Part shown: positions 51,115 through 59,284 of the stretch, one piece after another | How the letters are laid out: the number at the start of each line of letters is the position of its first letter | Numbering within the stretch: the first letter of the stretch is position 1 | Assembly: GCA_015075635.1 (NCBI GenBank) | Contig: JABTUA010000003.1 | Coordinates: 1,798,001 to 1,862,000 of the forward strand | Direction: 5' to 3' | Length of the DNA stretch: 64,000 bases | DNA from: Polyangiaceae bacterium | GTDB taxonomy: Bacteria; Myxococcota_A; Polyangia; Polyangiales; Polyangiaceae | Program-made: the position numbers and the translations under genes | The notes under the pieces: model-generated | What the model saw: only the letters and a program-made list of their open reading frames with translations | Told to the model about the DNA's origin: nothing | Database searches by the model: none

Positions 51115-52301
51115 CCAGGGTCCGAAGCGAACTTTTCGGTGTCGCGTCCGCGGCTCTTTGGATCGCAGCGTGTGCCGATATCCTCGGCGCCGACTTTGGA
51201 GATTATGGGCCTGCGACCTCCGGTGGCGGCATTGGCGGGGCTGACGCATCCAGTGGCGGTGGCGTGGGCGGCATCGGAGGCGCGGGCGGCGCATCCGGCG
51301 CGAGTGGCGGGACCAATCCTGGCGGCGGCAGCGGCGGGGCAGGAGGGAGTGGGGGTGGCGGCGGGACGAGCCTCGGCGGCAGTGGTGGCGCGATCGGCGG
51401 CACCGGCGGCGCGATCGGCGGCAGTGGTGGCGCGACCGGCGGCACCGGCGGCGCGACCGGCGGCACCGGCGGCGCGACCGGCGGCAGTGGTGGCGCGACC
51501 GGCGGCACCGGCGGTGCTGATGCCAGCGACGGCGCCGGCGACGTGAACACTGACAGTGGAACGGACGTGAGCACGGACGCACCTGACGCGACGGTCGGTT
51601 GCCCCACGCTGCCCGGGCCAGTGCTGCGGCAGGTTCCCGCTCCCGGTGGGGGTTCCTATTGTATCGACAGCACCGAGGTCTCGAAGACGCATTATGCCGC
51701 CTTTCTCGCGACGAACCCGACCACGGCAAACCAACCGGCGCACTGCGCGTGGAACGTGTCGTTGCTTCCGACGAAGGAATGGCCGGCTGCGACGGGCACC
51801 GGCGACCGCCCTGCGGTTTGGCTGGACTGGTGCGATGCGCGTGCTTACTGCGCGGCCGTCGGGAAACGATTGTGCGGCAAGATCGGTGGGGGGAGCACGG
51901 ACTTCGGCTCGTGGAACGTTGCCGCGCATAGCCAGTGGTTCAATGCGTGTTCGTCAGCTGCGACAGTCGGCTCCCCGCTCGCGTATCCGTACGGGAATAG
52001 CTACCTTCCGACTGCGTGCAACGGCAACGACAACGGCGCATCGTTCGACATGCTCGATGTGGGCAGCCAACCGGGTTGCCAGTCGGCCCAGAGCGGGTTC
52101 TCCGGCGTGTTCGATCTCAGTGGCAACGCATTCGAATGGGAGGACGCTTGCAGTGGTGCCAACGGGCCGGCAGACAAGTGTCGACTCCGGGGCGGCGGCA
52201 CGAACGAGAGCGCCTTGGGGTTGCGCTGCGACTACGACCTCGGGATCTTTGCTCGAGACTTCACAAACGACTTGGTTGGGTTTCGATGCTGCTACCCGTG
52301 A
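51111..52301 (+). CDS. FGE/SUMF1-domain lipoprotein with Gly-rich linker
   Basis: The product is 396 residues; GTG 51111 overlaps the preceding stop (a GTG three bases earlier is possible). Lipobox IAAC, then about 140 residues of Gly/Ala/Thr linker including seven 21-bp repeats. Residues 175-396 are a formylglycine-generating-enzyme-type (C-type-lectin-like) domain: YCIDSTEVSKTHYAAFL, GKRLCGKIGGGS, FDLSGNAFEWEDAC, and LVGFRCCYP. Lipoproteins of this kind are numerous in myxobacteria and probably bind ligands rather than modify sulfatases. Confidence 0.83.
   Translation: MTRVRSELFGVASAALWIAACADILGADFGDYGPATSGGGIGGADASSGGGVGGIGGAGGASGASGGTNPGGGSGGAGGSGGGGGTSLGGSGGAIGGTGGAIGGSGGATGGTGGATGGTGGATGGSGGATGGTGGADASDGAGDVNTDSGTDVSTDAPDATVGCPTLPGPVLRQVPAPGGGSYCIDSTEVSKTHYAAFLATNPTTANQPAHCAWNVSLLPTKEWPAATGTGDRPAVWLDWCDARAYCAAVGKRLCGKIGGGSTDFGSWNVAAHSQWFNACSSAATVGSPLAYPYGNSYLPTACNGNDNGASFDMLDVGSQPGCQSAQSGFSGVFDLSGNAFEWEDACSGANGPADKCRLRGGGTNESALGLRCDYDLGIFARDFTNDLVGFRCCYP
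51375..51521 (+). repeat. Seven 21-bp coding tandem repeats
   Basis: Seven in-frame units of 21 bp encode the heptapeptide Gly-Gly-Ser/Thr-Gly-Gly-Ala-Ile/Thr (last unit ends Asp) inside the linker of the FGE-domain lipoprotein. Ser and Thr units alternate irregularly. Such a tract is likely to change copy number by slippage, altering linker length. Confidence 0.9.
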
Positions 52302-52316
52302 AGGGAGCCGCCAGGG

Positions 52317-53351
52317 TCAGGAATTCAGCAGCCTCCGGAACGCCGGGACGTAGGACGGAAGAACCAGCGGAACGCGATCGTAGAGTGTCTGCACCACGCT
52401 TGAGAATCCAGGAAAGAGCGTCGATGCCGTAACGCCATGCTCGTCGAGAAGCTGGAGTAGCTCCGGTGCTCGTCCTATCGGCAGGCAGATCTTCACGAGC
52501 CCTGGGCTGTAGTCGCGCACATCACGGAGGAGCGGGTCGCTCGCAGTCTGATGCGCTTGCGCGATGGCTTCATCCAGTGCTGGTGGCGTATATCGCATCG
52601 CGGACGATGGCCCGGTATAACGGTCGATCGTGAAGACCCCCGACTGCGCATGCACGCGCGGATTTGATGCGCTTGGCGTCTGGATCAGAGCGAAGCGCTT
52701 GGAGAAGCCGAAGAGGCGCGCATAGAACGGTTTGTTGAGGCACCAGACGGCGAGGTGAGTCGGCGGCGCAGACGGGCGAGCGCGAGTCGTCGTCGTAGAG
52801 GCACGGCCGTCGCGAGGACCGGTATTCGCTGCCTCGGTGATGGCGTCGTGCGCCGCGAAGTACGCTGCCGAGAGGGGGTTGCGGCTCCAGTCGAGCAGGC
52901 GTGTGGGAAGGCCGAAATGTTGGGCCAGTGCGAACGCTTCGAGGAGGTGATCCGGGGGCCACCACTCGCCGTCTTCGACGCTCCGGTCCATGGGTTTCCA
53001 GAGCGCCTCGTCCGCGCCGTCCAGGTCGCGGATGGCGTTTGACGTCCCCGGCACATGCAGGCCGACACGGTTCGCTTCGGAGACGAAGTCCCGTATCGCA
53101 AGTACCTCGAGACGCAGGGTGTCGCTGCGCGTGCGCGTTCGCCAAGCGTCGAATTCATCGTGGTGCGGCAGTGCTTTTCGGAAAATACTTGGAAGCAGCT
53201 CCCACCGCGCGTCGCCGTGGCCGCGGAAGTACCACGATCGTGGAGAGCTTTTCCCTTTCTTGTACCACCGCGCAGTGCCCGGCATGAGCGTGCGCAAGAA
53301 CTCGACGGGGCGCTCGAAGTGATATTCCCCGATCGGCTGCGGCTTGGCCAT
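52317..53351 (-). CDS. FRG domain protein
   Basis: The product is 344 residues from ATG 53351. The FRG signature is clear: SWYFRGHGDARWELLPSIF at residues 39-57 (Phe-Arg-Gly at 42-44), and AQHFGLPTRLLDWSRNPLSA around residue 150, followed by AVWCLNK. FRG proteins often occur in prophages and defence islands and are thought to act as effectors; enzymatic activity is not established. It is divergent from the DUF2075 ATPase gene with 236 bp between starts, and the pair may be one module. Confidence 0.85.
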   Translation of the reverse strand: MAKPQPIGEYHFERPVEFLRTLMPGTARWYKKGKSSPRSWYFRGHGDARWELLPSIFRKALPHHDEFDAWRTRTRSDTLRLEVLAIRDFVSEANRVGLHVPGTSNAIRDLDGADEALWKPMDRSVEDGEWWPPDHLLEAFALAQHFGLPTRLLDWSRNPLSAAYFAAHDAITEAANTGPRDGRASTTTTRARPSAPPTHLAVWCLNKPFYARLFGFSKRFALIQTPSASNPRVHAQSGVFTIDRYTGPSSAMRYTPPALDEAIAQAHQTASDPLLRDVRDYSPGLVKICLPIGRAPELLQLLDEHGVTASTLFPGFSSVVQTLYDRVPLVLPSYVPAFRRLLNS

Positions 53352-53587
53352 GCGCACACGGTAGTCCACCTGCTGCTCAACGCCATTCGCTGCGGCTCCG
53401 GAGCTGTGCCCGTGGCATGCTGCCCGCGGCTCAAGGCGAACCGGAGTTCGGGAAACGCTTGATGGATACCTGCGCGGCGACCGAAACAAGCCGCGTCAGA
53501 TCGAGTTCATACGGGCGCCCCACGGGTGCGGGTAGGCGGCTCGGCATCGGGCTCTACGCCTGCCTCCGATCCTGGCATGATGCCCAG

Positions 53588-55588
53588 GTGTCGGACCCGC
53601 TCAGCATCGGATTGGCGTCGCGCGCGTGGTACCATGACACACTCGACCGCTTCCGTGCGACGCTCCCCGATGCGATCCTCGGTCGCCTCGTTGCGAACAG
53701 CGCATTTGCTGTGCTGGAGAACCAGCGCGACGCGTGGCGCGCTGAGATCGCGTTTCTCCAAGACAGCCTGGCCGGTCTGAGCGGATCGCTCTTCCTCGAA
53801 TTCAGCATCCCTCGCATGGGTAGGAGGATCGACGCCGTCCTGCTGATCGGCCCCGTCGTCTTCGTCGTCGAGTTCAAAGTAGGCGCGACGAACTTCGACG
53901 CTGCGGCGATTGATCAAGTGTGGGACTACGCGCTCGATCTCAAGAACTTCCATGGTGCGAGCCACCCACTTCCGATCGTACCGATCCTGGTCGCGACCGA
54001 GGCGTCAACCGTCTCGGTTCCGCCGCCGCGAACCGACGCCGACGGCGTCTACCGGCCAATCGCCGTCGACCGCTCCGCATTCCGCGCCGCGATCGATCTC
54101 GTGTTCGAGGGTTCGAGCGGTGAGCCCGTCGACGCGCAGCAGTGGCTCGCCGCTCCCTACCTCCCGACTCCGACGATCGTCGAGGCTGCGCGCGCACTAT
54201 ACGCGCAGCATTCAGTCGAAGCGATCGCCCGGCACGACGCCGGTGCGGAGAACCTGCGAGTCACCTCGCAGCACATTGAGGAACTGATTGCCGAAGCCAA
54301 AAGAGCGAAGCGCAAGGTCGTTTGCTTCGTCACCGGCGTCCCCGGCGCGGGGAAGACCCTGGTCGGCCTCAACGTCGCTACACGTCGCCGCGACGCAGAC
54401 GCGGCCGCGCCAGCCGTCTATCTATCAGGCAATGGCCCCCTCGTTGCCGTCCTCCGCGCGGCGCTTACCCGTGACGAGATCGCGCGCCAGAAGGCCCTCG
54501 GCAACCAGGTGCGGAGAGGCAAAGTCGGGGAAAGCGTGAAGGCATTCATCCAGAACGTGCACCATTTCCGCGACGAAGCGATCATCGATAGCGGCCCACC
54601 CGCCGAACACGTCGCCATCTTCGACGAGGCCCAGCGCGCTTGGACGCTCAAGCAAACGGCTTACTTCATGCGCCGCAAGAAGAACCTGCCGGACTTCTCG
54701 CAGTCCGAGCCCGAGTTTCTGGTTTCGTACATGGACCGCCATGCCGACTGGTCGGTTGTCGTCTGCCTCGTCGGCGGTGGGCAGGAGATCAACATCGGTG
54801 AGGCGGGCATAGATTCGTGGCTTCAGGCTATTCAGTCCAAGTTTCCCGGCTGGCGAATGCACATTTCCTCGCGACTGACGGACGCCGAGTACGCCGCCGG
54901 TCATGCTCTCGACACCGTGCGGAGTCGGCCGGACACGTTCTTCGACGATTGCCTACACCTTTCGGTCTCGATGCGCTCCTTTCGCGCCGAAAACGTCTCT
55001 GCGTTTGTGAAGGCGCTGCTCGACCGCGACGTGCGGACCGCGGCAGCGACGTATGAACAGTTCGCCGACCGCTACCCGATCGCCATCACCCGCGACATCG
55101 AGGCTGCGAAGGCGTGGGTTCGGCGCCGTGCGCGCGGCTCTGAGCGATACGGCCTGGTCGCATCGTCAAAAGCGATGAGGCTGAAGCCGCACGCGATTGA
55201 CGTGCGCGTGGATGTTGACCCGGTGCACTGGTTTCTGAACGACAAGGACGACACGCGCTCAAGCTACTATCTCGAGGATGCGGCCACGGAATTCCAGGTG
55301 CAAGGACTGGAACTGGACTGGAGTTGCGTGACGTGGGACGCAGACCTCCGATTTCATGATGACCGCTGGGGCTTCCATGACTTTCGCGGAAGCAAGTGGA
55401 CGAACGTGAAGCATGCCGACAACCAGCGCTACTTGCTGAACGCTTACCGTGTCCTCCTCACCCGCGCACGCCAGGGCATGGTGATCTTTGTTCCTCCCGG
55501 CAACACCGCCGACCATACCCGCCCGCGCGAGTACTATGATGCGACGTTCGGGTATCTCGCCAAGGTAGGGTTGCCGACCGTGGCGTGA
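53588..55588 (+). CDS. PD-(D/E)XK nuclease-like plus DUF2075 (Schlafen-like helicase) protein
   Basis: The product is 666 residues from a GTG at 53588 (VSDPLSIGLASRAWY). Residues 60-100 contain a PD-(D/E)XK-type motif: RRIDAVLLIG (Asp82) and VFVVEFKVG (Glu95, Lys97). From residue 240 on lies a DUF2075 P-loop ATPase as in Schlafen group 3: Walker A GVPGAGKT near 250-257, Walker B VAIFDEAQRAW, and a C-terminal LLTRARQGMVIF. A nuclease-ATPase of this kind fits anti-phage defence. Codon use is less GC3-extreme than in neighbouring genes, suggesting transfer. Confidence 0.83.
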   Translation: MSDPLSIGLASRAWYHDTLDRFRATLPDAILGRLVANSAFAVLENQRDAWRAEIAFLQDSLAGLSGSLFLEFSIPRMGRRIDAVLLIGPVVFVVEFKVGATNFDAAAIDQVWDYALDLKNFHGASHPLPIVPILVATEASTVSVPPPRTDADGVYRPIAVDRSAFRAAIDLVFEGSSGEPVDAQQWLAAPYLPTPTIVEAARALYAQHSVEAIARHDAGAENLRVTSQHIEELIAEAKRAKRKVVCFVTGVPGAGKTLVGLNVATRRRDADAAAPAVYLSGNGPLVAVLRAALTRDEIARQKALGNQVRRGKVGESVKAFIQNVHHFRDEAIIDSGPPAEHVAIFDEAQRAWTLKQTAYFMRRKKNLPDFSQSEPEFLVSYMDRHADWSVVVCLVGGGQEINIGEAGIDSWLQAIQSKFPGWRMHISSRLTDAEYAAGHALDTVRSRPDTFFDDCLHLSVSMRSFRAENVSAFVKALLDRDVRTAAATYEQFADRYPIAITRDIEAAKAWVRRRARGSERYGLVASSKAMRLKPHAIDVRVDVDPVHWFLNDKDDTRSSYYLEDAATEFQVQGLELDWSCVTWDADLRFHDDRWGFHDFRGSKWTNVKHADNQRYLLNAYRVLLTRARQGMVIFVPPGNTADHTRPREYYDATFGYLAKVGLPTVA

Positions 55589-55705
55589 CGGGATTTTAGC
55601 TCCGGGCCGCGACACGCTCGCCCACGTGGCGCCGGCCGAGTAGGAGCGCACCAAACGCACCATGTGCACTCGTTGCAGACGTGGCTCGCTCGGCATCCAG
55701 CGGAT

Positions 55706-57394
55706 TCACTTCTGCTCGTATTCTTTGGCGCTCGCGCCGTCGCTGCCCGCGGGCGCAGGGTTCGCGCCGACTCCGCCGACCGACCCACCCGCGCTCTTCA
55801 CGCCCGCGGTGCCTGCCGTGAGTGTGACCGTGCCGACCTTCGTCGGAGCGGTTCCATTCCAGACGAGCGCGTAGCTCGCGCCACCGGTTCCACCAGAGCC
55901 GGACCCGCCGTCGCCGCCAGTGCCCCCAGATGCGCCATCTCCTCCCTTGCCGACGCCGGTGGTGTTTGGCCCGCCAGTTGCTCCAGCCCCTCCGTTGCCA
56001 CCGCCACCACCATTTCCCCCCTTGCCGCCGTCGCCGGCCTTCTGCGAAACCAACTCGACGTTGTCGAGCGTGGCGGAGCTCTGCCACACGAGGATCGCCA
56101 CGCTCGCCCCGCCTCCTCCGCCACCGGTCGCCTTCTTGCCCCCGCAACCGCCCATGCCGCCTGCTCCGCCCGAGGCGCCGATACATGTGGGAAGACCAGT
56201 AGCCGCGCTCGCTCCGCCTCCACCGCCGCCCTGGCCCGGGAAGCCGTCGCCGGTGCCGTCGCCGCCGCTTGCTGGCGTGAAGCCGGCAGCGACAAAAGTA
56301 CCGGCCGCGGGGGCCGCGGCGCCGGGCGATGCGGAATTCCCATTCGAACCCGGCTGGCCGGGGCTGCCGTTGGCCGGCGGGATACCTGACCCAGCGCCCT
56401 TGTTGTCCACGCCGGCGGGCGTGACGTTGTTGAGCGGCGTGCCCGGCGTCCCGTTGCCGCCCGCGGCAGTCTTCTTCGCATCGCCGCCGGCGCCTCCAAG
56501 AGACCCGCAAGCGCTCGCTGCTGGCCATGCGCCGCCCACCTGCGTTGCCGGTGCACTCGTGCATGTCGCCGCCGTGCCTTGCTGCGCAGAGCCAGGCGCG
56601 GCACCCGGAGCGCCGTTCGCCCCGTCTGTGCCTGGAGCGCCGTTCGCGCCTTTTCCAGCTGTGGCCTTCACGCGGCGCAGGGCGACGTTCGTGCTCGAGG
56701 CCACGAAGACCCCGAAGCTCGAGGCACCTGCTCCGCTCGCGTCTGCGGCGGTGATCTCGAGATCCTCCACTGTGAGGCTAGTCGCCACCGAGTTGATGCG
56801 CACTGCGGTGCTCGCGCCTACGAGCTTGGCCTTCGCCGTGGTCGAATAGGTCCACGCAGTACAGTCGAATCCCCCGTACAGCCCGGAGCCGTTCAGGGCG
56901 GAGAGATCGAGTGTCGTGGTGTCGGAGTACCCGGTGCCGTCGTCGCACGCATACACGCGCTTCTTTGCGCCGGCGGCGGCGCCGATGGCCTTGCTCAGGG
57001 TCTTGTAGGGCTTCGTCTTGGTGCCATCTCCCGTTGTGTCGTCGCCCTTGGGCGAGACGAAGACTCCGTACTGATCGTCGATGACGCAGGCCTCTTCGCT
57101 CGGGCTCTTCGTGGTGTCGCAGGTTCCCGAGTCGCCACCGGTGCCACCGGTGCCGCCCGTTCCACCTGTTCCCGAAGTCCCGCTGGTCCCGCCCGTTCCA
57201 CCACCGCCACCGACTCCGCCCGTCGCCCCGCTTCCGCCAGTTCCGCCCCCGCCGCCGGTGCCCGCGCTGCCGCCGGTGTACGCGCCGCACGAGTCCGTGT
57301 CCTCGCACGAGCTCGACCCACATCCGGTGACGAGCGACCCGATGGCGACAGAGCTGCTCAACGCAGCGAGGCCCACGACGAAGAAGCTACGCAT
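55706..57394 (-). CDS. Gly-rich surface lipoprotein (DUF1565-like)
   Basis: The product is 562 residues from ATG 57394. Lipobox VTGC, then about 70 residues of Gly/Thr/Ser linker. A central part with GVFVSPKGDDTTGDGTKTKP, the opening of DUF1565-type right-handed beta-helix domains, followed by short beta-helix rungs (GLYGGFDCTAW, VEDLEITAADAS). The second half is collagen-like or PE-PGRS-like low complexity (GANGAPGTDGANGAPG and Gly runs) with a few strands between. Likely a surface adhesin or matrix protein. Confidence 0.75.
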   Translation of the reverse strand: MRSFFVVGLAALSSSVAIGSLVTGCGSSSCEDTDSCGAYTGGSAGTGGGGGTGGSGATGGVGGGGGTGGTSGTSGTGGTGGTGGTGGDSGTCDTTKSPSEEACVIDDQYGVFVSPKGDDTTGDGTKTKPYKTLSKAIGAAAGAKKRVYACDDGTGYSDTTTLDLSALNGSGLYGGFDCTAWTYSTTAKAKLVGASTAVRINSVATSLTVEDLEITAADASGAGASSFGVFVASSTNVALRRVKATAGKGANGAPGTDGANGAPGAAPGSAQQGTAATCTSAPATQVGGAWPAASACGSLGGAGGDAKKTAAGGNGTPGTPLNNVTPAGVDNKGAGSGIPPANGSPGQPGSNGNSASPGAAAPAAGTFVAAGFTPASGGDGTGDGFPGQGGGGGGASAATGLPTCIGASGGAGGMGGCGGKKATGGGGGGASVAILVWQSSATLDNVELVSQKAGDGGKGGNGGGGGNGGAGATGGPNTTGVGKGGDGASGGTGGDGGSGSGGTGGASYALVWNGTAPTKVGTVTLTAGTAGVKSAGGSVGGVGANPAPAGSDGASAKEYEQK

Positions 57395-57406
57395 CTCGAA
57401 TTCCCC

Positions 57407-58459
57407 TTAGAATCTTCCCTGAAGATGAAGCGACGTGCCGCGCGCGGTGACGCTCGGGACGATCATGGTGCCGCTGGACGAATCGGAAGAGCGCGGCCAG
57501 AGCAAAAACGTGAGCACTCCCCCCGCGGCCGCGACGCCGAAGCCCACGTAGCCGAAGGTCCGAAACTGCTTCGCGTCGTCGGAGAGCGAGGTGACTTCGG
57601 CGCACTTTTCCGCGGCGATGGTTCCGGGCCCGCACTTGTTCGTTCCCGGGATCTCGTCGAGGAGAGCGTCCTTGTCGCTCTCCTTGCCGGAGGCAGCGAC
57701 GAGGAACCCAATTCCGGCGCCGAGGCCGACGATGCCCGCACCCAGCGCGATGTACGCGGGGACGGCGCTCTGCGGCTTTCCGCCGGTATCCGCCGCGGCA
57801 CCCGTTGGGCCGGACTTCGAGCCGTTGCCGCCCGGCGGGGGAGTACTCGCAGGGCGAGCTGTGCCCGCCGGTCCCGCTGCAGCGTTCGCCTCGAGAGCGA
57901 CGCGCACTGTCTTGCTTTCGCCTTTGGCCACCGTGAACGATCCGACATAGGTTTCGTGGCCGGCCTTCGTAACCCGGATCTTGCGCTCACCGGCCTCGAC
58001 GAACGTGTCGTCGGCGATCGGCGACGTTCCGATCGTGGTTCCGTCGATCACCACCGACGCGCCGGCGGGCTGCACGTCCAGGCGCACCGTGGCGATCTCC
58101 TTCTTCGCCTTCTCGAAGCCTTCCGTCAGCCGCGCCTTCTGGTCCTGGGTCGTTCCCGCGAGCAAGTGCCGAAGCGCGAAGTCGAAGTGCTCGGCGGCGT
58201 CGCGATACTTGTTCAACGCGAGCTCGCAGGCGGCGAGGTTCGCGGCGATGTCGGGGCTCCGGTGGAGGGTCCACGCTTGCGTGTACAGGTCTCGCGCCTG
58301 GTCGAGCTTGCCACTCCCGTGCAGAGCCTTGGCCTTCTTGAAGAGCTCCGCCGCGCGGTCGAGCTCGACCGCGGTCGGCTTCGCCGGCTCCGCGTGCGTT
58401 ACCGACGGTGCGGCGAGGGTCAGCGCCACGACGAGCGCGAGTCTAGTAGATCGGGCCAT
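57407..58459 (-). CDS. TPR and PEGA domain envelope protein
   Basis: The product is 350 residues from ATG 58459. Signal peptide ending THA. Residues 30-115 are TPR-like helices (ELFKKAKALHGSGKLDQARD, HRSPDIAANLAACELAL). A PEGA domain at about 127-193 (VQPAGASVVIDGTTIGTSP, RKIRVTKAGHETYVGSF). After a Pro/Gly linker come two hydrophobic helices (near 233-255 and 307-327) around a Cys-bearing loop. It follows two Ser/Thr kinase genes in the same direction, a common myxobacterial arrangement linking kinases to envelope proteins. It overlaps the preceding gene by 17 bp. Confidence 0.82.
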   Translation of the reverse strand: MARSTRLALVVALTLAAPSVTHAEPAKPTAVELDRAAELFKKAKALHGSGKLDQARDLYTQAWTLHRSPDIAANLAACELALNKYRDAAEHFDFALRHLLAGTTQDQKARLTEGFEKAKKEIATVRLDVQPAGASVVIDGTTIGTSPIADDTFVEAGERKIRVTKAGHETYVGSFTVAKGESKTVRVALEANAAAGPAGTARPASTPPPGGNGSKSGPTGAAADTGGKPQSAVPAYIALGAGIVGLGAGIGFLVAASGKESDKDALLDEIPGTNKCGPGTIAAEKCAEVTSLSDDAKQFRTFGYVGFGVAAAGGVLTFLLWPRSSDSSSGTMIVPSVTARGTSLHLQGRF

Positions 58460-59111
58460 GCGCGCTGCTCGGTGGGGCTGAAGTGGAGGGCGCCGTAGCC
58501 GAGCTCGGCGGGCCTGCGGTGATCGGCTTCTTGATGGGGCGCGTGAGCTCCGCCGATGCCGGAGGTGAGGGGGCGCTCGACGGTGCGGCGAGCGCGGGCT
58601 GCGATTCGGTGACCGCTGGCGTCGCAGTTGCCGGCGGCACTTCGGGTGGTTGTGACGTTGCCGTCGCGGGTGGGTTGACAGCCGCCGCGATCGGCGCGGG
58701 CGTACGAAGCAGGCGCCAGCCGGCGAACAACGCGAGCGCAACGAGGGCAATGAGCGCGAGGGGCAACCAGCGCGTCGAGCTCGATGTTGGATGTGCTGCC
58801 TCGTGTTCCGCGGGGCCTTCGAGCGTTGCGCCGCCTTCGGTGGCCTTCGGCTCGGGCGGACTGGGCGCTGCCGGGGTCCCGGGAGCTCGACCGAATTGCC
58901 GGAACCACCCCGACGGTGGGCGGCGCCAGAGCTGGGGCGGAACCGTGAACTCCTCTTGCCGGAGTCTGCGTTCCTCCTCCGGCGTCGGCGGGGAAGCGGA
59001 GTCCGGATCCATCGGATCACCGACGCCACGAAGCGTGTCGCGGCGCTCGGCCGGGGCGACGTCGATGGGCACGCCGGGCGGGAGCCGCGGCTCTTTCGAG
59101 TCCGCGCTCAT
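58443..59111 (-). CDS. Single-pass membrane protein with Pro-rich regions
   Basis: The product is 222 residues from ATG 59111. Residues 1-110 are polar, cytosolic and Pro/Glu-rich (PPGVPIDVAPAERRDTL, EEERRLRQEEFTV). One membrane helix at about 114-132 (LPLALIALVALALFAGW), then a Thr/Pro/Ala/Ser-rich tail outside. Short basic and Thr-rich cytosolic stretches could be substrates for the neighbouring kinases. The gene lies between the kinases and the PEGA protein, overlapping the latter by 17 bp. Confidence 0.65.
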   Translation of the reverse strand: MSADSKEPRLPPGVPIDVAPAERRDTLRGVGDPMDPDSASPPTPEEERRLRQEEFTVPPQLWRRPPSGWFRQFGRAPGTPAAPSPPEPKATEGGATLEGPAEHEAAHPTSSSTRWLPLALIALVALALFAGWRLLRTPAPIAAAVNPPATATSQPPEVPPATATPAVTESQPALAAPSSAPSPPASAELTRPIKKPITAGPPSSATAPSTSAPPSSAHGPIY

Positions 59112-59284
59112 GAGGCCACCGCCAGAGGAACGCACCACGACCCGCACGGGCGGTGATTCGTACCGTCCATGGAGCATTCGGCCAAGTCCTGGGAGGGCTC
59201 CGAGCTCGGCGCCGGCAGGCAGCATTGACCGGCCATATCGGCAATGCGGTGAACGAGTTGCGGGGATTTTTCGAGCAACATCGG

